Origin: Pelagibaculum spongiae
GTDB lineage: Bacteria; Pseudomonadota; Gammaproteobacteria; Enterobacterales; Pelagibaculaceae
Direction: 5' to 3'
Length of the DNA: 64,000 bases
Assembly (NCBI RefSeq): GCF_003097315.1
Contig: NZ_QDDL01000001.1
Location: 558,001 to 622,000 of the forward strand
The stretch's first letter is position 1, and every line of letters begins with the position of its first letter. Shown here piece by piece: positions 39,252 through 48,863 of this stretch. The position numbers and the translations under genes were made by a program. The notes under the pieces were generated by a model. It was not told the origin of the DNA. It saw nothing but the letters and a program-made list of their open reading frames with translations, and made no database searches.

Positions 39252-40702
39252 TGCAATGGGAAGTTGTGATCGGCCTTGAAGTTCATGTTCAGCTTAATAC
39301 CAAGTCAAAGATTTTTTCTGGTTCTTCGACTGCTTATGGTGCTGAGCCAAACACCCAAGCCTGTGAAGTTGATTTAGGCTTGCCAGGTGTTTTACCCGTT
39401 GTTAACAAAACAGCAGTAGAAAAAGCGGTGCGTTTTGCTTTGGCAATTGATGCCGAAATCGGCAAACGCAATGCATTTGACCGTAAAAACTATTTCTACC
39501 CAGATTCACCAAAAGGCTACCAAACCAGCCAGATGGACTTCCCAGTTGTTGGTATTGGTTTTATGGATATCGAACTGGAAAACGGTGAAACCAAACGCAT
39601 TGGCGTTACCCGCGCACACTTAGAAGAAGATGCAGGTAAATCTCTGCATGAAGATTTCCAAGGCATGACCGGTATTGATTTAAACCGTGCCGGCACGCCA
39701 TTACTGGAAATCGTATCTGACCCAGATCTTCGCAGCGCCAAAGAAGCGGTTGCCTACCTAAAGAAATTACACGCCCTAGTACGCTATTTAGAAATTTCTG
39801 ACGGCAATATGGCCGAGGGTTCTTTCCGTTGCGATGCCAACGTATCGGTTCGCCCAGTAGGGCAAGAAGAATTTGGTACTCGCGCCGAAGTTAAAAACGT
39901 TAACTCTTTTAAATTTGTTGAAAAAGCAATTAACTTTGAAATTGATCGCCAGATCGAATTAATTGAAGACGGCGGCAGAGTGGTACAGGAAACGCGTCTT
40001 TATGATGCCGATAAAGACGAAACGCGTTCCATGCGCTCCAAAGAAGAAGCTAACGACTATCGTTACTTCCCTTGCCCTGACTTATTGCCGATTATCATCA
40101 GCGATGAGTGGATCGAACAAATTCGTTCTGAAATGCCTGAACTGCCAGAAGCCAAATGTCAGCGCTTCATCGACCAGTATGGCCTGAAAGCATATGACGC
40201 TAGCGTATTAACTTCATCCCGAGAAATGGCCGCTTATTTCGAGCAAGCGACCGAAATTTCTGGCGATGCCAAGCTAACCGCCAACTGGGTGATGGGTGAA
40301 TTATCCGCCAAGCTGAACAAGGAATCGGTTGAGCTGGAAAACAGCCCGGTTACTGCAGAGCAGCTGGGTGGCATGGTCAAACGCATTGCAGATGACACTA
40401 TTTCCGGAAAGATCGCCAAGAAAGTATTTGAAGCACTCTGGGAAGGAGTCGGTCAATTTACTACTGAATGGCACGCTGATGAAGTGATCGAAAAGCAGGG
40501 CCTGAAGCAGGTAACCGATACCGGTGCAATTGAAACATTAATTGACGGCGTTATCGCTCAATTCCCAGACCAATTAGCAGAATACCGCTCCGGCAAGGAA
40601 AAAGTATTTGGTTTCTTTGTTGGTCAGGCAATGAAAGCATCTAAAGGCCAGGCCAACCCAGGCCAGCTGACGCAGATGCTGAAAGCTAAGTTGAAAGGTT
40701 AA
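39251..40702 (+). CDS. gatB: Aspartyl/glutamyl-tRNA amidotransferase subunit B
   Basis: A 483-residue kinase/amidotransferase subunit that activates the misacylated tRNA. It starts [15 protein letters not shown], has [17 protein letters not shown] and [14 protein letters not shown]-type (here [13 protein letters not shown]) motifs, and a C-terminal YqeY-like tail (about 330-483). ATG 39251 is fixed by TAATG overlap with gatA. Confidence 0.97.
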   Translation: MQWEVVIGLEVHVQLNTKSKIFSGSSTAYGAEPNTQACEVDLGLPGVLPVVNKTAVEKAVRFALAIDAEIGKRNAFDRKNYFYPDSPKGYQTSQMDFPVVGIGFMDIELENGETKRIGVTRAHLEEDAGKSLHEDFQGMTGIDLNRAGTPLLEIVSDPDLRSAKEAVAYLKKLHALVRYLEISDGNMAEGSFRCDANVSVRPVGQEEFGTRAEVKNVNSFKFVEKAINFEIDRQIELIEDGGRVVQETRLYDADKDETRSMRSKEEANDYRYFPCPDLLPIIISDEWIEQIRSEMPELPEAKCQRFIDQYGLKAYDASVLTSSREMAAYFEQATEISGDAKLTANWVMGELSAKLNKESVELENSPVTAEQLGGMVKRIADDTISGKIAKKVFEALWEGVGQFTTEWHADEVIEKQGLKQVTDTGAIETLIDGVIAQFPDQLAEYRSGKEKVFGFFVGQAMKASKGQANPGQLTQMLKAKLKG

Positions 40703-40732
40703 TTGAATTTTCCGATCAGATCTTGAAAACTG

Positions 40733-40767
40733 AAAAAGCGCAGCATAAAAACTGCGCTTTTTTTATT
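40733..40767. terminator. Terminator after gatB, probably bidirectional
   Basis: Stem AAAAAGCGCAG/CTGCGCTTTTT (40733-40743, 40752-40762) followed by T-rich sequence; A-rich on the other side, so it can also serve the convergent gene ending at 40767. Confidence 0.9.
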
Positions 40768-41300
40768 TAGAAATGGGCCCTTAATGAGAGCTCTAAAATT
40801 TCAGTAATCTCCGACTCTACAGTAACCCCTACAAAGTCAAAGTTTTGTTTATCTTTGTCACCCGTTAAAAATCGGTACGTCAGATCCATAGACAACTTAT
40901 CCGAAAAGCTATAGCCAGTCTTTACTCCAGCAGAAACACCTGAGTAGTCGACCTCAAGCCCTCTATACTCAGAGCTAAAAGACATATAACCAAGCACTCC
41001 TCCAACATAAGCATTCGAAGTTAAATAATGGTTATAAAAACCGTCTAGGTGATACCAATCATCTTCAGAATTTGGAATAACAACTTGCACACCAAATTGG
41101 CTGCTTCCTAATTTCTGACTTGCACCTAAAGTCAATGAAGCACCTGAGTCACTATCACTCAACGCTTCAGACCGAGACCCATTAGTGGCAAATGAATCTA
41201 TTGAACGTGAAGCAAACCCAAGCCCGACCTCAAAACCACTTTCAGCATTTACCGAGGTCGCAAGAAACGCAGAGGATAACAACAATACTACTTTTTTCAT
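40767..41300 (-). CDS. Outer-membrane beta-barrel protein, unknown function
   Basis: A 177-residue protein with a signal peptide (MKKVVLLLSSAFLATSVNA), alternating amphipathic strands (FEVGLGFASRS, GASLTLGASQKLG, MDLTYRFLTGDKD) and a terminal Phe (SLRAHF) as recognised by the BAM machinery. The layout fits an eight-stranded OmpA/OmpX-like or OMP_b-brl barrel. GGGAGAA precedes ATG 41300. Role not identified; it is a single-gene unit. Confidence 0.75.
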   Translation of the reverse strand: MKKVVLLLSSAFLATSVNAESGFEVGLGFASRSIDSFATNGSRSEALSDSDSGASLTLGASQKLGSSQFGVQVVIPNSEDDWYHLDGFYNHYLTSNAYVGGVLGYMSFSSEYRGLEVDYSGVSAGVKTGYSFSDKLSMDLTYRFLTGDKDKQNFDFVGVTVESEITEILELSLRAHF

Positions 41301-41360
41301 TATATTCTCCCATTAAAAACGCTGCGATATTAGCAAAACATATCAAAGTATGGAAGAAAA

Positions 41361-42602
41361 TTAAGCCCGACGCTTTTTAAATGCTTGCGCACCCATGCTT
41401 TTTAAAGTCATCCAAACAGTACTCCAGCCAGACAAGTCAGCTTTAGGATTGCCGCCTTTAGCCATTAAATGAATTTGCTGCTCATACCAAACAATATTTA
41501 TCATAATCATCTTATCTACCAATTTAAAACCGGTAGTAGGCTCTTTAAAATTTGTTTTGTATTGGTCGTTAGCTATCGCTTTTTTTGGCAGATCTGGAAT
41601 TAAAGTCAGTGGCCGGGCAATGCCCACCATATCGGTAGCACCCGATTGAATTGCATCGGTCATTGCCTGCGAGCTACGAAAGCCACCGGTAACTACTAAT
41701 GGTGTTTTGACTAACTTGCGGACTTTTTCAGCATATTCCAGAAAATAAGCTTCTCTCTGAACGGTACTGGCTTTTGGTTTGTTCTTTTTAGAACCCATCA
41801 TCGATGGATTTTCATAAGTGCCACCAGAGATTTCAATTAAATTGATTCCAGCTTCGGATAGAGCCTTTACCACTTGCATCGACTCTTCTTCGGTAAAACC
41901 ACCTTTCATAAAGTCAGCAGAGTTTAATTTAATGCCGATTGGAAAGTCTTCACCCACTTTAGCTCGCATCGCTTTATAAACTTCTAATACAAAGCGCATA
42001 CGATTTTCCATCGCCCCCCCCCAGCGATCGTCTCTCTGATTATGGCGTGATGATAAAAACTGACTGACCAAATAACCATGCGCACCGTGAATTTGTACCC
42101 CGGTAAAACCAGCTTCCTTTGCTAAAGCGGCCGAAGTAGCAAAAGATTGAATGACCGATTCCACTTCACTATCTAATAGTGCTCTTGGCGTGTTAAATAC
42201 TTTTTCCAAACCACCGGTTAACGGAATTGCCGAAGGGGCAACTGGTTCAGGTGTTAAAAACGAAGGGATTTGTTTGCCGGGATGGTTTAATTGCGCCCAT
42301 AAATGCGACCCGTTAGCGGTTGCTGCACTGGTCCATTTTTTAAAGGTTGATAAATCACTTTTCTGATCAAGCACCACATTCTTCGGTTCACCCAAAGCCG
42401 TTCGGTCAATCATAATATTGCCGGTAATATTTAACCCAACACCACCCTCGGCCCAACGACGGTAAACATCTGCCAACCCGGAACGTGGGTTATGATTTTT
42501 ATCACCCAGCTGCTCACTCATTGCCGATTTAAAAAATCGATTATTGATTTCAGCGCCGTTGGCCAGCTTTAGTGGTGTAGCCAGAGTAATTGCTTGATTC
42601 AT
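41361..42602 (-). CDS. NADH:flavin oxidoreductase, old yellow enzyme family
   Basis: A 413-residue FMN-dependent TIM-barrel ene-reductase. Motifs include FKSAMSEQLGD near the N-terminus, GVQIHGAHGYLVSQFLSSRHNQRDD (about 175-199) with the substrate-binding HGAHGYL, and VVTGGFRSSQAMTDAI and DMVGIARPLTLIPDLP in the C-terminal flavin site. It probably reduces activated alkenes such as electrophilic enones. A TetR regulator is just upstream and shares an operator-like palindrome with it, suggesting induction by a toxic electrophile. Confidence 0.9.
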   Translation of the reverse strand: MNQAITLATPLKLANGAEINNRFFKSAMSEQLGDKNHNPRSGLADVYRRWAEGGVGLNITGNIMIDRTALGEPKNVVLDQKSDLSTFKKWTSAATANGSHLWAQLNHPGKQIPSFLTPEPVAPSAIPLTGGLEKVFNTPRALLDSEVESVIQSFATSAALAKEAGFTGVQIHGAHGYLVSQFLSSRHNQRDDRWGGAMENRMRFVLEVYKAMRAKVGEDFPIGIKLNSADFMKGGFTEEESMQVVKALSEAGINLIEISGGTYENPSMMGSKKNKPKASTVQREAYFLEYAEKVRKLVKTPLVVTGGFRSSQAMTDAIQSGATDMVGIARPLTLIPDLPKKAIANDQYKTNFKEPTTGFKLVDKMIMINIVWYEQQIHLMAKGGNPKADLSGWSTVWMTLKSMGAQAFKKRRA

Positions 42603-42630
42603 TTTATTCTCCCACCGGAATTTTTGAACT

Positions 42631-42644
42631 AGACCGGTCGTCTT
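42631..42644 (-). promoter_or_regulatory. Candidate TetR operator before the flavin oxidoreductase
   Basis: AGAC-CGGTC-GTCT is an inverted repeat (half-sites 42631-42634 and 42640-42643) ending 28 bp before ATG 42602. A 13-base stretch GACCGRTCGTCTT recurs upstream of the tetR gene at the same distance. Confidence 0.6.
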
Positions 42645-42703
42645 TTAATTGATTTCAAAAAAAACCAAATGCAGTTACATCTGGCTCCAATATAAATTGT
42701 TTA

Positions 42704-43309
42704 TCAAGCAGCCAGTGGCTTAAACAACCGATTCAGCGTCATATCCAATGATTGCAACAATGGCTCGGCAGAAGTCTCAAACTGCATTCGCAGCATTGCG
42801 CCTTCCCACTGGTTCCAGAATATATCGGTTAGTGTCACCGCTGATAGATCATCTCTCACTTCACCCGCCTGCTGCGCACGATCAATTACTGCTGAAAATC
42901 GCTGATGCCATTGCGAATACATTTTTTGCATGGCTTGGCGACACAATTCACTGGTGCCTCCGACCTCTCCAGCCAAGCTACCCATCAAGCAACCATGACC
43001 GCAACCTTGCTGCAATAAATGCTCAGCAAAAACCGTGTAGATCTGCTGAATCGTCTGCAGAGGTGTTAGGTTGGAATTCGCCACCATGCCATCAAAAATT
43101 TCCAGCAGATTCTGCATATAAAATTCGATCACTTCGGCAACAAAGGCTTCTTTGCTAGCGAAGTAGTTATAGAAAGACCCTTTAGGCACCTTGGCAGCAT
43201 CGAGGATTTGCTTCAGCCCGGTACCGCTATAACCATGCTCAGCTAACAACTCAACCCCAAGCTGCAACAACGCTATTCGGGTATTTTCACTGCGTCTGGG
43301 TCTTGCCAT
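42704..43309 (-). CDS. TetR-family transcriptional regulator
   Basis: A 201-residue regulator starting MARPRRSENTRIALLQLG. The N-terminal helix-turn-helix (about 25-50) reads GTGLKQILDAAKVPKGSFYNYFASKEAF, a classic TetR pattern. The C-terminal ligand domain has CGHGCLMGSLAGEV, with Cys residues that could sense electrophiles as in NemR-type proteins (inference). ATG 43309 is preferred; an in-frame extension of 26 codons covers the operator candidate. It probably represses itself and the downstream oxidoreductase gene. Confidence 0.88.
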   Translation of the reverse strand: MARPRRSENTRIALLQLGVELLAEHGYSGTGLKQILDAAKVPKGSFYNYFASKEAFVAEVIEFYMQNLLEIFDGMVANSNLTPLQTIQQIYTVFAEHLLQQGCGHGCLMGSLAGEVGGTSELCRQAMQKMYSQWHQRFSAVIDRAQQAGEVRDDLSAVTLTDIFWNQWEGAMLRMQFETSAEPLLQSLDMTLNRLFKPLAA

Positions 43310-43337
43310 TGCTTGAAAGCACCTGCTCAATAATAAG

Positions 43338-43351
43338 TGACCGATCGTCTT
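43338..43351 (-). promoter_or_regulatory. Candidate TetR operator before tetR
   Basis: TGAC-CGATC-GTCT, a slightly imperfect copy of the palindrome at 42631, ends 28 bp before ATG 43309. The equal spacing supports a shared operator. Confidence 0.6.
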
Positions 43352-43407
43352 GGAATGAAATCTAAAGCAATTCCTGTAGGCCGACAAGCATTCCGTGAAT
43401 TAAATGC

Positions 43408-43445
43408 AAAAAAAATGGCGAACCCGATTAGGTTCGCCATTTTTT
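43408..43445 (-). terminator. Terminator of ybiT
   Basis: Stem AAAAATGGCGAACC/GGTTCGCCATTTTT (43411-43424, 43431-43444) lies 23 bp after the ybiT stop on the minus strand; A43408-43415 give the U run. Confidence 0.9.
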
Positions 43446-43467
43446 AACCAATAGCTAAGGGTAAATA

Positions 43468-45054
43468 CTAAATTCCTTGGCTTTTTAGATACTCGTCATA
43501 AGTACCGTGGAAATCAACAATGCCAGTAGGCGTTAATTCGATAATCCGGGTTGCCAGCGAGGATACAAACTCGCGGTCATGGCTGACGAATAACAAGGTG
43601 CCTTCGTAGTTTTCCAGCGCTAGGTTTAAAGATTCAATTGATTCCATATCCAGGTGGTTGGTTGGCTCATCCATCACCAGAATATTAGGCTTTTGCAGCA
43701 TCATTTTGCCGAATAGCATACGGCCTTGCTCACCACCAGAAATCACTTTAACTGATTTATCGATTTCTTTTTGTGAGAACAATAAACGGCCTAAAGTACC
43801 GCGAATGACTTGCTCGTCATCACCTTCTTGAGCCCACTGGAACATCCAATCCAGCAAAGGCTCACCACCTTCAAAGTCTGAGGCATGATCCTGAGCGTAA
43901 TAACCAATCGCGTGATTTTCTGACCACTTCACTTCACCAGCAGTTAAGTCTGTCGCGCCCATCAAGCATTTGAGTAGCGTGGTTTTACCGGCACCGTTCG
44001 GGCCGATGATCGCAATGCGCTCACCCACTTCAACCATCATGCTCAAATCTTTAAACACTGGCTCATCATAGCTTTTCGCCATGCCTTCAATTTCCAGTGC
44101 CAAGCGGTGCAGCTTCTTGCTCTGTTCAAAACGAATAAACGGGTTTTGACGCGAAGAAGGCTTAACATCTTCCAGTTGGATTTTATCGATTTGCTTGGCG
44201 CGAGATGTTGCTTGCTTAGACTTAGAAGCGTTAGCAGAAAAACGACTAACAAAAGATTTCAATTCAGAAATTTGCGCTTTCTTCTTGGCATTTTCTGATA
44301 GTAATCGCTCACGCGCCTGGGTCGATGCCGTCATATATTGATCATAGGAACCCGGATAAACCCGCAGTTCACCATAATCCAGGTCTGCCATATGAGAGCA
44401 AACGCTGTTTAAGAAGTGGCGGTCGTGGGAAATAATAATCATGGTGCAGTTGCGCTGGTTCAGCACATCTTCCAACCATCGAATGGTATCGATATCCAAG
44501 TTGTTGGTTGGTTCGTCGAGCAACATAATATCTGGATCAGAAAACAGCACTTGTGCCAACAGCACACGTAATTTCCAACCGGGTGCAACATTACTCATCA
44601 AACCAAAATGCTGCTCCACCGGAATACCAACGCCCAGCAACAGCTCACCGGCGCGAGACTCTGCGGTGTAGCCATCCATTTCAGCAAATTCAGCTTCTAA
44701 ATCACCGGCACGAATACCATCTTCTTCCGTCATATCTGGGTTAGCATAAATTGCATCCCGCTCTGACTTCACTGCCCACAGCTCGACATGACCCATGATT
44801 ACCGTGTCGATGACACTGTATTCTTCATAAGCAAATTGATCCTGGCTCAGCTTACCAATTCGCTCATGGGGATCTTTGGAAACATTGCCCAGAGTTGCCT
44901 CAAGGTCATCACCTAAAATTTTCATGAAGGTTGACTTGCCCGAGCCATTAGCACCGATCAAGCCATAGCGATTGCCATTGCCAAATTTGACAGAAACATT
45001 TTCAAACAGTGGCTTGGCGCCAAACTGCATCGTGATATTAGAAGCGGTAAGCAA
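43468..45054 (-). CDS. ybiT: ABC-F family ATPase YbiT
   Basis: A 528-residue tandem ABC ATPase without membrane domains, very close to E. coli YbiT as I remember it ([23 protein letters not shown]; 530 residues). Walker A motifs are GANGSGKST and GPNGAGKTT; signatures are [12 protein letters not shown] and [12 protein letters not shown]; Walker [11 protein letters not shown] and [10 protein letters not shown]; the linker is [25 protein letters not shown] proteins act on stalled ribosomes. The start is taken as TTG 45054, matching the E. coli N-terminus; TTG 45090 is also in frame. Confidence 0.93.
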   Translation of the reverse strand: MLTASNITMQFGAKPLFENVSVKFGNGNRYGLIGANGSGKSTFMKILGDDLEATLGNVSKDPHERIGKLSQDQFAYEEYSVIDTVIMGHVELWAVKSERDAIYANPDMTEEDGIRAGDLEAEFAEMDGYTAESRAGELLLGVGIPVEQHFGLMSNVAPGWKLRVLLAQVLFSDPDIMLLDEPTNNLDIDTIRWLEDVLNQRNCTMIIISHDRHFLNSVCSHMADLDYGELRVYPGSYDQYMTASTQARERLLSENAKKKAQISELKSFVSRFSANASKSKQATSRAKQIDKIQLEDVKPSSRQNPFIRFEQSKKLHRLALEIEGMAKSYDEPVFKDLSMMVEVGERIAIIGPNGAGKTTLLKCLMGATDLTAGEVKWSENHAIGYYAQDHASDFEGGEPLLDWMFQWAQEGDDEQVIRGTLGRLLFSQKEIDKSVKVISGGEQGRMLFGKMMLQKPNILVMDEPTNHLDMESIESLNLALENYEGTLLFVSHDREFVSSLATRIIELTPTGIVDFHGTYDEYLKSQGI

Positions 45055-45833
45055 AGCAGGATTCCAATTGACTGATAAAACAAGCAACAACGCTCAGTCA
45101 CTGCAGCAAAAGTGCCGCATCGAGCGATGGCCAAAATGGCGCGCATTATGACACATACCCGAGCCACTTCAAGATATGAGTATCAGGGTCTCTGGGCGAA
45201 TCATGATCAAGGCAGATCTTTGTATTGATAGTTATTCCTTTAAAAAAAGCGCTAACAATGAACAGGTTTTGCTTAGAGATCGCCGAAGGGCTGGTTTAGA
45301 AACGTTTTACGCTTCCTTTTCGATTTGATAGAGAGTGTCTTGAAAGGCAGGGTTTTGAAAAGAGAATAATTATTTTGAGGTATTCATCGTTGCGCCTGTT
45401 CTTCCACTATTAACAGGTATGGCACATATAAACCCGGGTGCGCCCGCAGGCTTACCCAGGCTACGAAAATCGATTGATTTTCATTAATATCAGTCTGATA
45501 TTTCGCTTAACGTCGAACTAAAGGTTGGGTAAGCCTTAAGGCGCACCCAACAATTTCATCTTGCGCTACCACTTAAATCACAACAGATAGAAAAAATAGC
45601 TATAACCAACAAAACATTCACATAAAAAATATTGAATAAAGATAAAAAAGTGACATAAAAATTCATCAATTAGAAAACAGTTAAATCTTCGCTTACAACA
45701 AAAAGCCTAAAGCTGTCTCAAAGCAACAGTTCGTCATGATATTTCATATAAATTATTTCTATCTATTGGATGCCTGATAGCTATCTGAAGCATTCTCACA
45801 CATTAGTTCGCAACAATTTCAGCTGGAGTCGAT
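45055..45833. other. Intergenic region between ybiT and the peptide transporter
   Basis: About 780 bp between divergent genes. It contains the inverted-repeat element at 45436-45548 and presumably two promoters. No supported gene was found; it is AT-rich near 45590-45660. Confidence 0.5.
45436..45548. repeat. MITE/REP-like inverted-repeat element
   Basis: Two 23-base arms (45436-45458 and 45526-45548) are inverted copies matching at 20 positions: GGGTGCGCC-NNN-AGGCTTACCCA. They flank 67 bp with an inner palindrome AAAATC/GATTTT (45466-45481). Short intergenic repeats with GGTGCGC...TTACCC ends are familiar from many gammaproteobacterial genomes. No coding content. Confidence 0.7.
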
Positions 45834-47321
45834 ATGTGGAATCGTCTGAATAAAGCAATGATGGGCTGCCAAATGTTATTTGGCCTGTCATTTTACGGTG
45901 TGATGATTATTTTAACCCGCTTCTTTTTAGAAGATTTGAAATACAGCGAAGCCGAAACCATGATGGTGGTCGGTGCTTTTTCATCCATCGGGCCGTTGTT
46001 TGCGATTGCTGGCGGCTTTATTGCCGATAAATTCCTCGGCGCTTACCGTTCACTCACAATTGCCTACGGTTGTTTTTCAGTCGGCTATGTTTTGTTAGTT
46101 TTAGGCGCATCGGCCGCCAGTGTTCCGCTCAGTTTGGCAGGCATTGCACTAGCAAGCTACGCGCGCGGTTTAATGTCACCGTCTTACCCTAGCCTGTTCC
46201 GCCGTACTTTTAAGTCTGGTGAAGATTTTGAGAATGGCTTCCCAGTCAACTATTCGGTTAACAATGTGGGCGCATTCCTTGGCCAGTACCTATTCCCACT
46301 AATGGTTTTAGCGGTTGGTTTTAATGGCAGCTTTGCTGTATCTGCTGCCATGGCCTTTATCGCAGTTTCAACATTAATAGCTTTCAAAAGTAAGTTTTCT
46401 AGCATTGCTTCTGAAATCGAAGCTCAACCGGTCAGCAAAAAAAACTGGCTGGCATTTCTTACCATTTCTATCGCAATGATCGGCCTAGTATTCTTTATGT
46501 TCGCCAACATGGACATCGGTAAAAACATTGTTTATGCAATTGGTGTCACCGCAATTGGCTACTTTATTTGGTTGATGATCAAATCAGAAAAATCCGACCA
46601 ATTAAAAATGGGCACCATTTTAATTATGGTCGCTCTAACTACAGCATTTTTCGTTTACTACGGCCAAATGATGACCTCTATGACCATGGTAACCATCAAC
46701 ACAATGCGTGGCGATCTGTTCGGCTTTATTCCAATTGCCCCCGAAGCCTCCATGGCGATGAACCCATTGTGGTGCATAGTGGCAGGGCCAATTATTGCGC
46801 TGATTTTTTCTAACCTAGAAAAACGTGGCATTAATTTTTCTACCGCAACCAAAGTGGGCTTCTCATTTATTCTGACGGCCATCGCTTTTGGAATTTTAAC
46901 CTTGGCTGTTTTAGGTGTCAGTGAAGATGCAGTAATCCGCCCAGAAATTTTCCTAGCCATTCACTTCTTCCAGGCATTTGCTGAAGTAGTGGTAGGCAGT
47001 TTAGTAGTGGCATTTATTCTGTCGGTCACGCCAAAGCATATTGAAAACTTTTCAGTCAGCCTGTTTTCAGTCGCAATTGCATTAAGCGGCATTGTCGGCG
47101 CGGTATTCTCCACTTCAATTGCCTTGGAAAAAGGTCAGAAGATCACCCAAGAAATCGTTCAAAACACCTACGGCGATTACTTTATGCTGCTAACCGTTCT
47201 CGCAGTGGTTATGGCAGCATTAGCCATGGTGGCTTCAGAAGTGATTCGTAAAATGCTAGATGCCGCAGAAGCAAATAAACCTGAGTCAGAAGACTTAGAA
47301 ACTGCAAAAGCTAATGCGTAA
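45834..47321 (+). CDS. POT-family proton-coupled oligopeptide transporter
   Basis: A 495-residue inner-membrane protein with 12-14 membrane segments. The PTR2/POT pattern is visible near the N-terminus: MLFGLSFYGVMIILTRFF, then GGFIADKFLGAYRSLTIAY, and later PSLFRRTF...FPVNYSVNNVGAFLGQ. These proteins import di- and tripeptides with protons. The strict ExxER motif of helix 1 is not seen, so substrate range may differ. GGAG lies before ATG 45834; a terminator follows. Confidence 0.85.
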   Translation: MWNRLNKAMMGCQMLFGLSFYGVMIILTRFFLEDLKYSEAETMMVVGAFSSIGPLFAIAGGFIADKFLGAYRSLTIAYGCFSVGYVLLVLGASAASVPLSLAGIALASYARGLMSPSYPSLFRRTFKSGEDFENGFPVNYSVNNVGAFLGQYLFPLMVLAVGFNGSFAVSAAMAFIAVSTLIAFKSKFSSIASEIEAQPVSKKNWLAFLTISIAMIGLVFFMFANMDIGKNIVYAIGVTAIGYFIWLMIKSEKSDQLKMGTILIMVALTTAFFVYYGQMMTSMTMVTINTMRGDLFGFIPIAPEASMAMNPLWCIVAGPIIALIFSNLEKRGINFSTATKVGFSFILTAIAFGILTLAVLGVSEDAVIRPEIFLAIHFFQAFAEVVVGSLVVAFILSVTPKHIENFSVSLFSVAIALSGIVGAVFSTSIALEKGQKITQEIVQNTYGDYFMLLTVLAVVMAALAMVASEVIRKMLDAAEANKPESEDLETAKANA

Positions 47322-47345
47322 TATTTAAGTTTGATGACTGTATAA

Positions 47346-47370
47346 GGCGGTCTTCGGATCGCCTTTTTAT
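47346..47370 (+). terminator. Terminator of the peptide transporter gene
   Basis: Stem GGCGGTC/GATCGCC with a TTCG tetraloop (one mismatch pair) followed by TTTTTAT, 24 bp after the stop. Confidence 0.85.
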
Positions 47371-47509
47371 TTGCGCCACCCAAAATTATAACGATACCGA
47401 AATCAATTTTTCTGATGATAATTTTCATTAACACAAACATTAAAACCTTACCCAGTTTCGAGTAGCGCGCTATATTCTTTCTGTTTTCTTGGTTTTATTG
47501 CACGACAAA

Positions 47510-47528
47510 AACCGGATATATTCCGGTT
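47510..47528. repeat. Palindrome downstream of the transposase gene
   Basis: AACCGGA/TCCGGTT (47510-47516, 47522-47528) followed by a T-rich tract. It may be a terminator or a REP-like end recognised by the adjacent Y1 transposase. Confidence 0.45.
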
Positions 47529-47582
47529 ATCAATTTTTTATTTTTTAACGATTAGGCTTGGTCGATCAAACTAAACCGATAA

Positions 47583-48683
47583 TCAAGGGGGTGGTTGATC
47601 TCCAGCCGCCTGTTGCGCACGCCAATCTTCGGTTTGTTGCTTCACTCGCTGGCGGAACTGCTTCAGGCTCACTGCATCACCAATCGCATAGGCAAACTGC
47701 CAAGCACTGGCCATTACCTTGCTACGACCACTCATAGTAGTGGCCCACCACAAAGCTTCGGTTTCAATGTTTAAGCGTTCAAAAATGGGGGGGAGAAAAC
47801 TATCCATATGATACTTTTTATCATTTCTTGCCATGCGAGCGCTGGCATCTACCAGCTCCAAGTAATCTTTTAGTTTAAATGGCAGAGAGTGAACTTGATC
47901 TTTAATATTAATATTGGGTTGCACTTTGCTATCGACAAAAGGTTTTAACCGAGCAAAATTATAATCATATCGACATTTTTTATTTTTTCTGTTTTTGGGA
48001 CTCTTGTTTCGTCGCAGGTTACTTTCGGCAAGTTCTGTTTCTAGCCGAGCCTGAACCGAAGTGTAATTCGAACTTTCTGGCGTTTGTGCAATACCGGCAC
48101 GAAGCGGGTTAAGATCGACATAAGCCATACAAGTTAGCAGGGCTTGTTGATCCAGCAACGCTTGCGCCTTAAAACGCCCCTCCCAAAAACGACCTTTACA
48201 TTGATCTTCCGCGTTGGCCATTCGTGCCAGCGGCTCGTTAATTGAGCGCATAAACCAGCTAATGGAATATAATCGCTTGCGGTAAATAGTATCAGCAGTT
48301 TCTTCAACCCATTGAATTTGTATTTGAGTCAGCGTGTGAAATTTGTCAGGGTCGAGATAATCTTTAACCCATGGATGTGCTTCGAATACCTTGCAGTATT
48401 GCAACAACACCTGCTTAATATTCCAATTTTTCGCGCGCTCCACATCCACAAAAACCACCAGGTGGTAGTGGTTGCTCATGACGGCGTAAGCTGCGATATC
48501 AACCGCGAACGCTTGGCTGAGTCGATCAACAATCCACTGGCGGCGATGGTCGTAATTTTTACGGTGCTTTTTGAGTAGTGTTGGATCTTCTCCGCACAAC
48601 CACCCTCGCCTAACACAACGCGAAATTACATGGAGAAATGGATTTTCTTTCGGATCGTATAGAATCGCTCTGGGTGATGGCAT
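47583..48683 (-). CDS. Y1/HUH transposase, REP-associated (RAYT-like)
   Basis: A 366-residue transposase-like protein of the IS200/REP-associated family. The HUH metal site is H72-Y-H74 in YAVMSNHYHLVV. Further conserved parts are GRFWEGRFKAQALLD and CMAYVDLNPLRAGIA (about 190-215). Such proteins nick single-stranded DNA through a tyrosine and mobilise short palindromes. It looks full length and intact. Triple direct repeats lie 123 bp upstream (48806-48863) and a palindrome downstream. ATG 48683 fits the family start (MPSPRAILYDP). Confidence 0.85.
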   Translation of the reverse strand: MPSPRAILYDPKENPFLHVISRCVRRGWLCGEDPTLLKKHRKNYDHRRQWIVDRLSQAFAVDIAAYAVMSNHYHLVVFVDVERAKNWNIKQVLLQYCKVFEAHPWVKDYLDPDKFHTLTQIQIQWVEETADTIYRKRLYSISWFMRSINEPLARMANAEDQCKGRFWEGRFKAQALLDQQALLTCMAYVDLNPLRAGIAQTPESSNYTSVQARLETELAESNLRRNKSPKNRKNKKCRYDYNFARLKPFVDSKVQPNINIKDQVHSLPFKLKDYLELVDASARMARNDKKYHMDSFLPPIFERLNIETEALWWATTMSGRSKVMASAWQFAYAIGDAVSLKQFRQRVKQQTEDWRAQQAAGDQPPP

Positions 48684-48805
48684 GATGTGAAAATGACAAC
48701 TTTTTCAAGCGCCGCTCCTGCAAACTTCAACGATTGCAATAGGTTAAACCAATTACAACCGCATGAGAAATTGAATATTTTTTGGTGGGTATAAGTCATA
48801 TCTTG

Positions 48806-48863
48806 GGTGGCGTTATTCACTTTCTGGGTGGCGTCATTCACTTTAGGTGGCGTCATTCACTTT
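48806..48863. repeat. Three tandem 18-bp direct repeats
   Basis: GGTGGCGTYATTCACTTT occurs at 48806-48823, 48827-48844 and 48846-48863 with spacers of 3 and 1 bases; copy 1 differs at one base. It lies between the transposase gene and the next gene and overlaps that gene's last codons. Probable transposase-related repeat, not CRISPR. Confidence 0.8.

Noticed and set aside
48626-48856. Minus-strand frame reading KVNDAT repeats
   Set aside because: It is produced by the triple 18-bp DNA repeats and overlaps the transposase start; not a real protein.
48806-48863. Possible CRISPR array
   Set aside because: Only three 18-bp repeats separated by 1-3 bases; no spacers and no cas genes.
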